Origin: Nitrospiraceae bacterium
GTDB lineage: Bacteria > Nitrospirota > Nitrospiria > Nitrospirales > Nitrospiraceae
Length of the DNA stretch: 39,473 nt
NCBI GenBank assembly: GCA_009692155.1
Contig: SHZW01000018.1
Coordinates: 1-39,473 of the forward strand
Direction of reading: 5' to 3'
Below are positions 19,329 to 27,958 of the stretch, one piece after another (position 1 is the first letter of the stretch; every line of letters begins with the position of its first letter). The position numbers were made by a program, and so were the translations under genes. The notes beneath the pieces are model-generated. The model was not told where the DNA came from. It was given only the letters and a program-made list of their open reading frames with translations, and did no database searches.

Positions 19329-20654
19329 ATGGACCCCGTGGACCGCAGACAGTTCCTCTTTCGTACCGGCCTGGCCTTGAGTGCCAGCCTGCTGGCCGGC
19401 ACCCTTCCCCTTTCAAAGGCCCTGGGGCAAACGACGGCGTCGCCGCCGCCCAAGCTGGATACTTGGGAGGCAGTGCGCGATCAGTTTCTGCTCAAGCGTG
19501 ACTGGATTCACATGACCGGATTTCTGCTCGCTTCCCATCCGAGGCCGGTCCGTGAGGCGATCGAGCGGCACCGGCTTGGGCTGGATGAAGATCCAGCGAC
19601 CTACTGGTTTGAGAACGAGGAGCGGGCCGAGGCGGAGGTCCTTCGCGCCGCCGCAGATTACCTTGGCGCGCAACCAACCGACATCGCGCTGACAGACAGC
19701 ACGACGATGGGCCTGGGCCTGCTCTACGGCGGCCTCACACTCTGGCCCGGCCAGGAGATTCTCTCCACGACCCACGATCATTATTCGACGGAAACTTCTC
19801 TGCGGCACCGGGCCGAACGGACGAATGCCTCGTTCCGGCAGGTTCCGCTCTATAAAAAACTGGCGACCGTATCTCGTGACGAAATGGTCGAATCGCTCGT
19901 CAAAGCCGTGCGTCCCAACACGCGCTATGTGGCGGTCACCTGGGTGCATTCGAGCACGGGGCTCAAGCTTCCGATTCGCGCGATGGCCGACGCGCTGGCG
20001 GCGATCAATGCCAGGCGCAACGAGAAGGACCGTGCGATCTTTTGCGTAGACGGCGTGCACGGGTTCGGCGTGGAAGACGTCACCGTGGCGGATTTGAACT
20101 GCGACTTCCTGACGGCCGGCTGCCACAAGTGGCTCTTCGGCCCCCGAGGAACAGGACTCGTCTGGGGCCATCCACGAGCCTGGCCGCTCGCGCATGCGAC
20201 CATTCCAACCTTCAACAACGAGGCCTATCGTATCTGGATGAAAGAACTGCCGCCGCATGAGGTTTCGAAGGCCGCGAGTATGACGCCGGGCGGGTTCCAT
20301 TCATTTGAACACCGGTGGGCATTGGATGAAGCGTTCAAATTTCACCTCACGATCGGCAAGGATCGGATCGCTGCACGGATTCATCTGTTAAACCGTCAGC
20401 TCAAGGAGGGTCTGGCAGCGATGAAACATGTAACGCTGCACACACCGATGGCGGATGATCTGTCAGCCGGGATTGTCTGCTTCGACGTGGAAGGGGTGGC
20501 CCCGGAACAGGTCGTCGCGGCGCTCCGTCAGAAAAAAATTCTTGCCAGCGTCACGCCCTATGCAACCAAGTACGCCCGCCTCGCCCCGAGCCTGCTGACG
20601 TCGCCGGAAGAAGTGGATAAAACGCTGGAAGCCATCCGGAATCTGAAGAGCTGA
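19329..20654 (+). CDS. Class V aminotransferase-fold PLP enzyme with Tat-type signal
   Basis: A 441-residue fold-type I PLP enzyme of the aminotransferase class V / isopenicillin-N-epimerase-like group. The PLP-lysine is Lys267 in DFLTAGCHKWLFGPRGTG. HDHYSTETSLRHR and FCVDGVHGFG (Asp for the pyridine nitrogen) fit the fold. The N-terminus (DRRQFLFRTGLALSASLLAGTLPLS) is a twin-arginine signal followed by a hydrophobic stretch, so the folded holoenzyme is probably exported by Tat. That is unusual for this family but known in related Tat-linked members. The substrate is unknown. It is convergent with the Nudix gene, 39 nt away. Confidence 0.8.
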   Translation: MDPVDRRQFLFRTGLALSASLLAGTLPLSKALGQTTASPPPKLDTWEAVRDQFLLKRDWIHMTGFLLASHPRPVREAIERHRLGLDEDPATYWFENEERAEAEVLRAAADYLGAQPTDIALTDSTTMGLGLLYGGLTLWPGQEILSTTHDHYSTETSLRHRAERTNASFRQVPLYKKLATVSRDEMVESLVKAVRPNTRYVAVTWVHSSTGLKLPIRAMADALAAINARRNEKDRAIFCVDGVHGFGVEDVTVADLNCDFLTAGCHKWLFGPRGTGLVWGHPRAWPLAHATIPTFNNEAYRIWMKELPPHEVSKAASMTPGGFHSFEHRWALDEAFKFHLTIGKDRIAARIHLLNRQLKEGLAAMKHVTLHTPMADDLSAGIVCFDVEGVAPEQVVAALRQKKILASVTPYATKYARLAPSLLTSPEEVDKTLEAIRNLKS

Positions 20655-20693
20655 AGTTAGATTAACAGGGGTTCGGTTACCGGCTGACGGCTA

Positions 20694-21206
20694 CTACAAA
20701 CGAGAACGCAGGTAGACCGACTGAAGACCGACAATGGTCTTGGCGTCCCGGATGGTGCCATCACGTATCCGTGAAATGGCTTTATCTATAGGTATTTCAA
20801 TGACTTCGAGAACCTCATCGTGATCAAGTTTTTGCGCGGTCTTGATCAGATTTGTCGCCTTGAACAGATGTATGACTTCGTCGGTGAACCCGGGCGCTGC
20901 GAAAAATGTCTCCAGCCGCTCAATCTTGCCGGCACGATAGCCGATTTCTTCCTCCAACTCGCGCCCCGCACAGAGTTCCGGATCTTCGCCTGGAAATAAT
21001 TTTCCGGCCGGAATTTCATAAATGAATCCGCCCGCGGCCAATCGGAATTGCCTGATCAGGATCACCGTGCGATCGTCCTTCATCGGGACGATCGCGGCAG
21101 CCCCCGGATGCCGGACGACTTCCAGTTCCACTGTCGCGCCATTCGGCAGGGTCACAGTCTCCAGATTGAGCGTGACGACTTTTCCTTTGAAAATTGTTTT
21201 GACCAT
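20694..21206 (-). CDS. Nudix hydrolase, ADP-ribose pyrophosphatase type
   Basis: A 170-residue Nudix protein with a perfect Nudix box: GKLFPGE followed by a REL-x-EE-x-GY block (Gx5Ex7REUxEExGU, about residues 68-90). The preceding FRLAAGGFIYEIPAGK and the N-terminal beta-strands resemble ADP-ribose or nucleoside-diphosphate-sugar hydrolases (NudF/YffH type). It is cytoplasmic and probably cleans up ADP-ribose or related compounds. The start is 5 nt after the gcvT stop, so the two form an operon; no functional link between them is obvious. Confidence 0.88.
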   Translation of the reverse strand: MVKTIFKGKVVTLNLETVTLPNGATVELEVVRHPGAAAIVPMKDDRTVILIRQFRLAAGGFIYEIPAGKLFPGEDPELCAGRELEEEIGYRAGKIERLETFFAAPGFTDEVIHLFKATNLIKTAQKLDHDEVLEVIEIPIDKAISRIRDGTIRDAKTIVGLQSVYLRSRL

Positions 21207-21211
21207 CGTGC

Positions 21212-22297
21212 CTACTTCCGCTTGTAAAAGGGAAGCTTGACGCAGACCGCATCCTGGAGGCGGCCCCGGATATCGATCTGGAACCGGGCGCCCGGCTGGC
21301 TGAACGACGCTGCCACGGAGGCGAGGCCGATCCCCTTCTGCAAGCGTGGAGAGAGATTGCCGCTGGTGACGACGCCGATTTCTTTTCCGGCAGCCAGAAC
21401 TTTCATGCCGTGACGAGGCACGCCCTTCTCAATCAATTCAAAACCGACGAGTCGCCTGGTTGGTCCTTTCTCTTTTTGCTCACGCAGGACCTGGCCCCCA
21501 ATGAACTCCCCCTTGGTAAAATCCACCGCAAAAGCCGCGCTGGCTTCGAGCGGCGTGGTCTGCTCGTCCATGTCATTGCCGTACAGAAGATAGCCGACTT
21601 CCAGACGCAGGAGATCCCGGGAACCGAGCCCGCAGGGTTTGATGCCGGCCTTCTCGCCAGCCTTCATCAACGCTGCCCATGCCGCCGCAGCTGATGAGGC
21701 GGGCAGATAGAGTTCATAGCCGACTTCGCCGGTATAGCCGGTTCTGGATACGATACCCTGCGCGCCCAGGATGGCGGTCTCCAGACATTGGCGTGGTTTC
21801 AGCATGTCGGCTGCATCGGGACAGATGGCTCGTAAAATCTGTGTGGAATGCGGGCCCTGAAGGGCAATCTGAGCCAGATGGCCGCTTTCATCCTCAAGGC
21901 GCACGTCACCCTGCGGAGCCTTGGCGCAGAACCAGGAGAAGATTTTCTCACGATTGGACGCGTTAACGCAGACGAGAAAGCGCGTTGGGGCCAGGCGGTA
22001 AATAAAAATATCATCTTTGATCCCGCCGGATGGCGTGCAGACCATCGAGTACTGCGCCGCCCCGACCGCCAGCGGATCGGGATTCGTGGTCGTGACCTGC
22101 TGGAGAAACTTGACGGCATCGCTGCCATCGACGGTCAGCCTGCCCATGTGGCTCACGTCAAAGAGCCCGGCGGCAGTTCGAACAGTCTGATATTCATCCA
22201 CCACACCTGTATATTGGATGGGCATCTCCCAGCCGGCGAAATCCACCAGCTTGGCCTGTGCGGACACATGGGTTTGATACAGAGGCGTGCGTTTCAT
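21212..22297 (-). CDS. gcvT: Aminomethyltransferase GcvT (glycine cleavage T-protein)
   Basis: A 361-residue folate-binding protein that transfers the methylene group from aminomethyl-GcvH to tetrahydrofolate. Family motifs are FAGWEMPIQY, LFDVSHMGRLTVDG, GGIKDDIFIYRL, SRTGYTGEVGYELY (folate site) and the C-terminal GNLSPRLQKGIGLASV. The length matches (about 360). The gene precedes a Nudix gene by 5 nt. The gcvP gene lies 6 kb away on the opposite strand, and gcvH is not in the window, so the system is scattered. The palindrome at 22316-22390 begins 19 nt upstream of the ATG. Confidence 0.95.
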   Translation of the reverse strand: MKRTPLYQTHVSAQAKLVDFAGWEMPIQYTGVVDEYQTVRTAAGLFDVSHMGRLTVDGSDAVKFLQQVTTTNPDPLAVGAAQYSMVCTPSGGIKDDIFIYRLAPTRFLVCVNASNREKIFSWFCAKAPQGDVRLEDESGHLAQIALQGPHSTQILRAICPDAADMLKPRQCLETAILGAQGIVSRTGYTGEVGYELYLPASSAAAAWAALMKAGEKAGIKPCGLGSRDLLRLEVGYLLYGNDMDEQTTPLEASAAFAVDFTKGEFIGGQVLREQKEKGPTRRLVGFELIEKGVPRHGMKVLAAGKEIGVVTSGNLSPRLQKGIGLASVAASFSQPGARFQIDIRGRLQDAVCVKLPFYKRK

Positions 22298-22315
22298 AAA
22301 AGACAGTCCAAGGTC

Positions 22316-22390
22316 AAAAAGTCTTAAAGTCCGTCAAGTCATAAAGTCTCATGGTAAAGACTTGATGACTTTCAGACTTGATAGACTTTA
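22316..22390. repeat. Word-repeat palindrome upstream of gcvT
   Basis: The left arm repeats AAAGTC/CAAGTC (22316-22350); the right arm carries the inverse words GACTT and GACTTTA (22355-22390). They pair as one long imperfect hairpin centred near 22352. It separates the FIST gene end from gcvT and may end transcription of the former or affect translation of the latter. Confidence 0.7.
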
Positions 22391-22462
22391 CGACGTTCAC
22401 CGGGGATCTAGCACCTCGACGTCGCAGGTCAACGTGGCATTTGGGGAACCGCGCCAGAACGC

Positions 22463-23665
22463 TCAAGCGTCAGGCTCCGAAAATAGCGCGACGCTGGCGG
22501 TGTACCCATGCAGAAAATTGGCGCCGCCGACAGGACCGATTTCTCCCTGGGCGAAGAATCCGGCGGTCGGCACATCGCCGGCCCGCTCTTTCAAAGTGGA
22601 CACATCGTGATGGGGGCGTCCGAACAGCCCGCGGCCCCGCCCGCAGCAACTGAACACCAGCGCGCCCAGCGGCGGCTGGGGATGCCGCGCTCGCTCCGCC
22701 GCCAGCATGAGATGCAGATCCTCCGTCGCGGATTGAGCGTCCCGCAAATGGAACTGAACCGTTTGCCCCTCTTTCACCACATCGCCGATGACGACACTGC
22801 CCGACCGTTGATCGGCGCCGATCAGATTGCGCACCAGGAAATCACCCCGCTCGAAGCGATTGCGCTGCTCGTCCATCACCACGCCGATGTGCAAGGCGCG
22901 CTGAGCCAGGTGCTGTTCCTCCTCACTGAGCGATCCGAAAAGGGCCTTGAGCCGTTCGAGCGTCGGCGTCCCGCTCAACTCATGGATGACGTTGTGCTCC
23001 GCTCGGGTCACCACATACCGCTCTCCGATCGGCCGGCATCCCTGCGAGACGACCGTCCGGATGGCGAGAGGGCCGGAGAGAGCCACGCCGACCAGGCCTC
23101 CATCGTAAACATTTTCATCGAGCACCATGCGGTTGTCGCCCTGATCCTGGCCGCCTCCGGCCAGCCCGCCGATTGCCGGCGCACCCGGGCACCGATCCGC
23201 GAGGTGCGAAAAGACCTCGTCCATGGGTGTGGAAAAAGGATCGGCCAGCAGCAGAAAAGACGGCCGATCCAGCGACTCATCGAAATTCCCAGGCCAGCCG
23301 GTCATCGAAATCCCATACTCATCCTGGTCGGCCGACAAGCGGAACGGCGTCAGGGCCACGCCTGGAAGACTGGCCGTCCAAAGAGTGACGGCGGCGGCAC
23401 TTTCAATTTCTTCGCCTCCGCCAATGACCCCTTCGCCGGAGCAGCCGATCAGCAGGCGGGGCGACAATTCTTGCCGCACGGCTTCCACCAGTTCCTCCGC
23501 CGACTCGGCATATTGCGGCGAAAAAAACAGGCAGGCCAGGTCGGCCGGTCTGCCTTCCAGATCGCGCCGGGCAGCTTGAGCCACGGCAGAGCCTGCTGCG
23601 CGCGAGTCCCGCTCTCGCGAAACCGCCGCGGCAAACTTCAACGTGGTCTGGACCTTGCTCGGCAT
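22463..23665 (-). CDS. FIST-domain sensory protein
   Basis: A 400-residue protein with FIST_N (about residues 30-215) and FIST_C (about 225-375) domains. Features are LLIGCSGEGVIGGGEEIE in the N-domain, GGLAGGGQDQGDNRMV in the centre, and ALVFSCCGRGRGLFG then TAGFFAQGEIGPVGGANFLHGYT in the C-domain. FIST proteins are thought to bind small ligands such as amino acids in signal transduction; no output domain is fused here. ATG 23665 is chosen because AGAGGA lies about 6 nt upstream; the frame is open 33 codons further but looks non-coding there. It follows the 75-residue gene by 38 nt. Confidence 0.85.
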   Translation of the reverse strand: MPSKVQTTLKFAAAVSRERDSRAAGSAVAQAARRDLEGRPADLACLFFSPQYAESAEELVEAVRQELSPRLLIGCSGEGVIGGGEEIESAAAVTLWTASLPGVALTPFRLSADQDEYGISMTGWPGNFDESLDRPSFLLLADPFSTPMDEVFSHLADRCPGAPAIGGLAGGGQDQGDNRMVLDENVYDGGLVGVALSGPLAIRTVVSQGCRPIGERYVVTRAEHNVIHELSGTPTLERLKALFGSLSEEEQHLAQRALHIGVVMDEQRNRFERGDFLVRNLIGADQRSGSVVIGDVVKEGQTVQFHLRDAQSATEDLHLMLAAERARHPQPPLGALVFSCCGRGRGLFGRPHHDVSTLKERAGDVPTAGFFAQGEIGPVGGANFLHGYTASVALFSEPDA

Positions 23666-23703
23666 CGGTTCCTCTGGAATGCGTGGATCCGTGTCCCCGC
23701 CAG

Positions 23704-23931
23704 CTATCCAGGAAGATTGGCTCGATCGCCCCGTTCGGCCTGCAGCTTCTTGTGGTACCGCCACATGTAGGAATGGTAATCGTCGAGTTGTGCCAGGAGG
23801 TAATGCAGTTCGGTGGGATCCTCGGCCTCCAACGCCAGGACCAGCCGGTTTTTCAAAAATTCAGAGAAGGCCTGCGTCTTGTCGATGGCCGTGACCTGCT
23901 TGAGCCCGCCGCCCATTTGATACTCAGTCAT
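23704..23931 (-). CDS. Small hypothetical protein (75 aa)
   Basis: A 75-residue helical protein (TQAFSEFLKNRLVLALEAEDPTE, then LHYLLAQLDDYHSYMWRYHKK) with no recognised domain. AGAGG about 9 nt before the ATG supports the start. It lies 38 nt upstream of the FIST gene in the same direction and is probably co-transcribed, so it may be a small partner of that sensor. No membrane segment or signal is seen. Confidence 0.6.
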   Translation of the reverse strand: MTEYQMGGGLKQVTAIDKTQAFSEFLKNRLVLALEAEDPTELHYLLAQLDDYHSYMWRYHKKLQAERGDRANLPG

Positions 23932-24015
23932 GATGCGTGACCTCTTGTTGTCCGAATGAAGATCTCAGCGTTCTGCATCAAGCATAGACAGCCCCTGTCA
24001 GGAAATGCAAGGTGC

Positions 24016-25200
24016 CTAACGGACTGCTGGCAGGAGGGCGCGAAGTTTCGTCAAGGAAATGGCCTCCACGCGATGGCCGTCCCGTCCCACGGTGGTGACC
24101 GCCATCGTGAGGGCGTTGAGAATCGCCTCTTCCGTGGCTTCGACGGTTGCGCTCAGCAATGGATTAATATGCGCGTCGGACAGATGGGTCATGGTGAAGG
24201 TGTGATCTTTCGGATAATTGGGCACGGTGTTCCCGGTCGAAAACGCCAGCATGAAATCTCCGCTCCCGTGCAGGGCCGTGGAGCCGGTTCGCGCCAGCCC
24301 CAGCGCGGCCCGCTTGGCCAGCCGACCCAATTGACGGCTGTCCAGCGGCGCGTCCGTGGCAATGATAATGATGATCGAGCCTTCGGCGCCGGACGCCGCG
24401 CGTTCGTCGCCCTGGTACATTCGCCCCACCGGCACGCCGGCGACCGTCAGTTCGTCACGGCGTCCATGATTGGCATTGACGAGCACGCCGACGGTATAGC
24501 CGCCTTCGTTCTCAGGCAGCCGGCGGGATGCCGTCCCGATGCCGCCCTTGAAGCCGTACGACACCATGCCTGTTCCGGCTCCCACCGCCCCCTCGACGAC
24601 GGGACCGGTCGAGGCTCCGTCCAGCGCAGCCATGACGTCCTGCTCCGACACGTGCCGCCCCTGACTATCGTTCAGGCGGCTGTCGTCGCACTCGGCCACG
24701 ACCGGCGTGAGGGTATCGTCGGTGATGCCGATCTCAGGATAGCGCTTGATCATCCAGCTCATCACCCCATTGGCAACCCGCGGCACGTTCAGCGTATTCG
24801 TCAGCGCGATCGGATATTCCAGGAATCCCGACTCCGCGACCCAGGCGAGACCGGTCATCTCGCCGGTGCCGTTCAGCACGAACGATCCGGCCGGTACTTT
24901 CTTGTGCCAGACGTCGTCGCGCGGAACGATCACCGTCACTCCTGTGCGCACGGGCCCCTGACCCGGCTTGAGTTTGCCCTCGCCTTTGCTCAACGTCACC
25001 TGCCCGACTTTCACCCCTGCAACATCGGTAATGGCATTCAGCGGTCCTGGTTGGTAGCGTCCGATGGTAATGCCCAACTCCCGCGCGCGCTGGCGGGTTT
25101 CCGTTGATTCGGCGGCAATGCCATGGTCTGCGCACAGGCTGACCGCGACCAGCATTGCCAGGCCCGCTGCACCAATTCGCTGAAACCGGTTAGACTTCAT
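24016..25200 (-). CDS. Exported S58 (DmpA/BapA-type) aminopeptidase
   Basis: A 394-residue Ntn-type hydrolase of the P1/S58 family: L-aminopeptidase D-Ala-esterase or beta-peptidyl aminopeptidase. A signal peptide is present (AAGLAMLVAVSLCADHGIAA). Family blocks are NAITDVAGVKVGQVTL, the central GFKGGIGTASR, GYTVGVLVNANHGRRDELT, and GAEGSIIIIIATDAPLD. Autoprocessing is expected between Gly274 and Ser275, making Ser275 the N-terminal nucleophile of the beta chain. ATG 25200 is chosen for the signal peptide; it overlaps the end of the upstream MBL gene by 11 nt. It probably acts on peptides in the periplasm. Confidence 0.87.
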   Translation of the reverse strand: MKSNRFQRIGAAGLAMLVAVSLCADHGIAAESTETRQRARELGITIGRYQPGPLNAITDVAGVKVGQVTLSKGEGKLKPGQGPVRTGVTVIVPRDDVWHKKVPAGSFVLNGTGEMTGLAWVAESGFLEYPIALTNTLNVPRVANGVMSWMIKRYPEIGITDDTLTPVVAECDDSRLNDSQGRHVSEQDVMAALDGASTGPVVEGAVGAGTGMVSYGFKGGIGTASRRLPENEGGYTVGVLVNANHGRRDELTVAGVPVGRMYQGDERAASGAEGSIIIIIATDAPLDSRQLGRLAKRAALGLARTGSTALHGSGDFMLAFSTGNTVPNYPKDHTFTMTHLSDAHINPLLSATVEATEEAILNALTMAVTTVGRDGHRVEAISLTKLRALLPAVR

Positions 25201-26587
25201 GGACCGACCCGGCGTGTGGAACCACGACCTGCATGCCCGGATGTTCTGCCTGCATGGCGGCCGCCAGGGACAGCGCCTGTTTTTCCTCTCCATGAACGAC
25301 GAACACCTTGCCCGGCAGCGGATGAATTGCACGAACGTATGTCAGCAAATCGTTACGGTCGGCATGGGCCGAGAGGCCGTTGAACCGCACGATCTGCGCG
25401 CGGCGCGGTGTTGGAATGCCGAAAATCGGCACCACGTCCCAGTTCTCGACCAGCTTGCGCCCCAACGTATGCTCCGCCTGAAATCCGACGATCGCGATGA
25501 CGTTGGCTTCGTTCTGGATGGCATGCTTCAAATGGTGCAGCACTCGCCCGCCTTCGCACATGCCGGAAGAAGCGATGACCATGCAGGGTCCCTTCATCGC
25601 ATTCAGTTTCTTGCTGTCGTCCACCGACGACACATAACGGATGTACCGCGCTCCAAAGGGATCGCCTTCCGACGTGAAGGTCTTGAAGGTTTCTTCGTCA
25701 TAATACTCCGGGTGCTTGCGAAAGATCTCCGTGGCCTTGGTGGCGAGCGGCGAATCGATGAAAATCGGAAACGGCTCGATCTTCCCTTCACGGACCAGCG
25801 CTTTGATCCGCATCACGATGTCCTGGGTCCGCCCGACGGCAAAGGCCGGAACGATAATTTTGCTCTTGTGCGCCTTTACATGCGCCACGATCTCGAGGAT
25901 TTTGTGTTCCTGCGACGCGGTCGCCGCCTCATGCACGCGGTCGCCGTAGGTGGACTCGATAATGAGCACGTCGCAAGGCGGAGGGCTGTCCGGATCCCGG
26001 AGAACTGGCATCTGTTTCCGGCCCAGATCACCCGTGAACAGGATCGTCTTTGTGCCGCCCCGTTCGGACACGGCCACACGGACCGCCGCCGAGCCGAGAA
26101 TATGACCGGCATCGTGAAACGAGGCTTTGATGCGCGGATGTACGGTAATGGCGTCATGGTACCGGATGCCGACAAAGCGGCGCGCGATGTCTTCCACATC
26201 ATCCGCATCATAAAAGGGCGCCCGGCACTGCTTCCCACGGCGGTGTTCTTCCGTATTGACATACTTGCAGTCGTTCGCCTGGATCCGCGCCGAGTCCTCC
26301 AACAGCACCTGGGCCAGATCGGCCGTACCGCGAGTCAGATAGACCTTGCCGGAAAACCGGTGCTTGGCCAGAACCGGCAGCGCCCCGCTATGATCGATGT
26401 GGGCGTGGGAGAGCAGGACGGCATTGACCGCTTTGGGGTCGAAACCGAGATTGCGGTTGCGCCGATCGCTCTCCTGGCGATTGCCTTGAAACATCCCGCA
26501 ATCCAACAGCACTTGCGCGCTGCTGGTCTGGAGCAGATGCCGGCTGCCGGTCACGGACCGGGCTGCGCCGTGAAAGGCGATGTTCAT
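25190..26587 (-). CDS. Beta-CASP metallo-beta-lactamase-fold RNase-like protein
   Basis: A 465-residue MBL-fold protein with a beta-CASP insert, like bacterial CPSF/RNase-type enzymes. Metal motifs are SHAHIDHSG (HxHxDH), FHDAGHILGSA, FTGDLG, and the C-terminal LSAHADR; the beta-CASP region includes IIESTYGDR, VPAFAVGRTQ and IASSGMCEGGR. Members process RNA as endo- or exonucleases. Its ATG overlaps the stop of the LOG-family gene by 4 nt, and it overlaps the peptidase gene by 11 nt, so the three form a tight operon. There is no signal peptide. Confidence 0.88.
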   Translation of the reverse strand: MNIAFHGAARSVTGSRHLLQTSSAQVLLDCGMFQGNRQESDRRNRNLGFDPKAVNAVLLSHAHIDHSGALPVLAKHRFSGKVYLTRGTADLAQVLLEDSARIQANDCKYVNTEEHRRGKQCRAPFYDADDVEDIARRFVGIRYHDAITVHPRIKASFHDAGHILGSAAVRVAVSERGGTKTILFTGDLGRKQMPVLRDPDSPPPCDVLIIESTYGDRVHEAATASQEHKILEIVAHVKAHKSKIIVPAFAVGRTQDIVMRIKALVREGKIEPFPIFIDSPLATKATEIFRKHPEYYDEETFKTFTSEGDPFGARYIRYVSSVDDSKKLNAMKGPCMVIASSGMCEGGRVLHHLKHAIQNEANVIAIVGFQAEHTLGRKLVENWDVVPIFGIPTPRRAQIVRFNGLSAHADRNDLLTYVRAIHPLPGKVFVVHGEEKQALSLAAAMQAEHPGMQVVVPHAGSVHEV

Positions 26588-27441
26588 TTTGGCGAGGCGA
26601 CTCCGTGATTCTTTGAGACGAGATCCCAGGCTTCCTGCGCCGTCTCCGCGTAGTGAAATAGTTTCAGGTCTTCATCGCCGATCAGGCCTGCTTCGACGAG
26701 CGCCGGCCAGTTGATCACCTTTTCCCAGAACGTCTTGCCCATCAGAACGATCGTCAAGCCGGTGACTTTCCCAGTTTGGAGGAGCGTGAGTGTTTCAAAG
26801 AGCTCGTCGAGGGTGCCGAATCCACCCGGGAACGCGACCAGTGCTTTGGCCCTGAGGAGAAAATGCATCTTCCGGATGGCGAAGTATTTGAACTGGAAAC
26901 ACAGCGACGGCGTGATGTAGGGATTCGGCGCCTGTTCCTGAGGCAGGGTGATATTCAACCCCACGGATTTGGCACCGACATCGGCAGCGCCGCGGTTGGC
27001 TGCTTCCATGATCCCGGGCCCGCCGCCCGTGACCACGACAAAATCGCATCGTCCGTCGATTTGACAGGTTGAAGAGACCAGCCGGCCGAATTCGCGCGCC
27101 TGGTCGTAGAATGGAGCCAGCTTCACCTGCTGGCGCGCCACCGCGACCGCCCGCAGCAGGCCGCGATCCTTCGGTTTCCTGGCCAGCGCCGCTTCAGCCT
27201 TTTTCAGCCGCGCCTGCGCTGCAGCCGGCTCGACCAGCCTGGCACTGCCGAACACCACGATGGTGGAACGGATCCCCTCTTCCTGTTGGATCATTTCCGG
27301 CTTGAGCAGTTCGAGTTGCAGCCGGATGGGCCGCAACTCGTCCCGATTTAAAAACTCGACGTCCTGATCGGCGCGGCGATAGGACGGAGACTGCAGCAGG
27401 GCGCCTGTGAGTTGCTCGGAATTCTTGGGGGTCTTGCCCAT
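26584..27441 (-). CDS. LOG-family (TIGR00730-type) Rossmann protein
   Basis: A 285-residue lysine-decarboxylase-like/LOG protein. Signatures are TGGGPGIMEAANRGA and FPGGFGTLDELFE (PGGxGTxxE), which form the nucleoside-monophosphate site in cytokinin-activating phosphoribohydrolases. Bacterial members cleave nucleoside 5'-monophosphates to base and ribose phosphate. It is longer than plant-type LOG (about 200) through an N-terminal extension of about 55 residues. A promoter with a perfect TATAAT ends 8 nt before the ATG and no Shine-Dalgarno is visible, so translation may be leaderless. It heads the operon with the MBL and peptidase genes. Confidence 0.85.
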   Translation of the reverse strand: MGKTPKNSEQLTGALLQSPSYRRADQDVEFLNRDELRPIRLQLELLKPEMIQQEEGIRSTIVVFGSARLVEPAAAQARLKKAEAALARKPKDRGLLRAVAVARQQVKLAPFYDQAREFGRLVSSTCQIDGRCDFVVVTGGGPGIMEAANRGAADVGAKSVGLNITLPQEQAPNPYITPSLCFQFKYFAIRKMHFLLRAKALVAFPGGFGTLDELFETLTLLQTGKVTGLTIVLMGKTFWEKVINWPALVEAGLIGDEDLKLFHYAETAQEAWDLVSKNHGVASPK

Positions 27442-27449
27442 AGGGGCTG

Positions 27450-27478
27450 ATTATAGCGGGACGCGGGAGGTGCAGCAA
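27450..27478 (-). promoter_or_regulatory. Strong sigma-70 promoter of the LOG-MBL-peptidase operon
   Basis: Read on the minus strand: TTGCTG (27478-27473), a 17-bp spacer, and TATAAT (27455-27450). The start codon begins at 27441, 8 nt after the -10 box, so the transcription start should fall on or next to the ATG. Confidence 0.7.
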
Positions 27479-27497
27479 TGCAGGATACCCATGGTGG

Positions 27498-27956
27498 TTA
27501 AAATGGCCACAGCATGTATTCCGTCGCCTGGGGATGAATTTCAAAAGCGTAACTTTGCACAATCCAATTGGAATCAAAGAACACCCTGAAATGATCCGGT
27601 CCTATGCCACCACTCTGCAGTTCCAATTGCCGGTACGAACCCGGAATCACAGCTGCGGCCGACACCGCAAGCGGGAGTGGTGATAAGAGATCAACTTTAA
27701 ACTCTTTCACGTCAAGAAAATCGTATGACGTAATCGGGCCTATCGTCGAGTGCTCGATCTGATCCGGAACTCCGAGCTTCTCCAAAACCTGCTTAAGCGT
27801 CGTTTGCCCTGGCACAATGAACGAGACATCATCCGCCTTGATCGGATGATTGAGGGTGATTCGCTGCCAACGAATTGGACAGCCGGGAATACATAGAAAG
27901 AGCGAGAGCAGCAATACAAGTACGATAGGTCGTTGCAAGAGCACGTGCATGGCCAT
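27498..27956 (-). CDS. Small lipoprotein with BamE/SmpA-like motif
   Basis: A 152-residue protein with a hydrophobic signal (PIVLVLLLSLFLCIPGC) ending in a possible lipobox, IPGC, with Cys26 as the lipidated residue. The segment VPGQTTLKQVLEKLGVPDQI resembles the SmpA/BamE/OmlA motif (G-T-x-x-V-x-x-x-L-G-x-P). The function is unknown. It starts 3 nt after the end of the broken upstream gene, which carries a similar motif (KKGVSTRTEVATRLGAPDRI), so the two look like tandem paralogues. ATG 27950 is an alternative start. No Shine-Dalgarno sequence is obvious. Confidence 0.65.
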   Translation of the reverse strand: MAMHVLLQRPIVLVLLLSLFLCIPGCPIRWQRITLNHPIKADDVSFIVPGQTTLKQVLEKLGVPDQIEHSTIGPITSYDFLDVKEFKVDLLSPLPLAVSAAAVIPGSYRQLELQSGGIGPDHFRVFFDSNWIVQSYAFEIHPQATEYMLWPF

Positions 27957-27958
27957 AT

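Noticed and set aside
23985-24003. Small hairpin GACAG-CCC-CTGTC near the end of the S58 peptidase gene as a terminator
   Set aside because: The stem is short and no T-run follows it on the transcribed strand.
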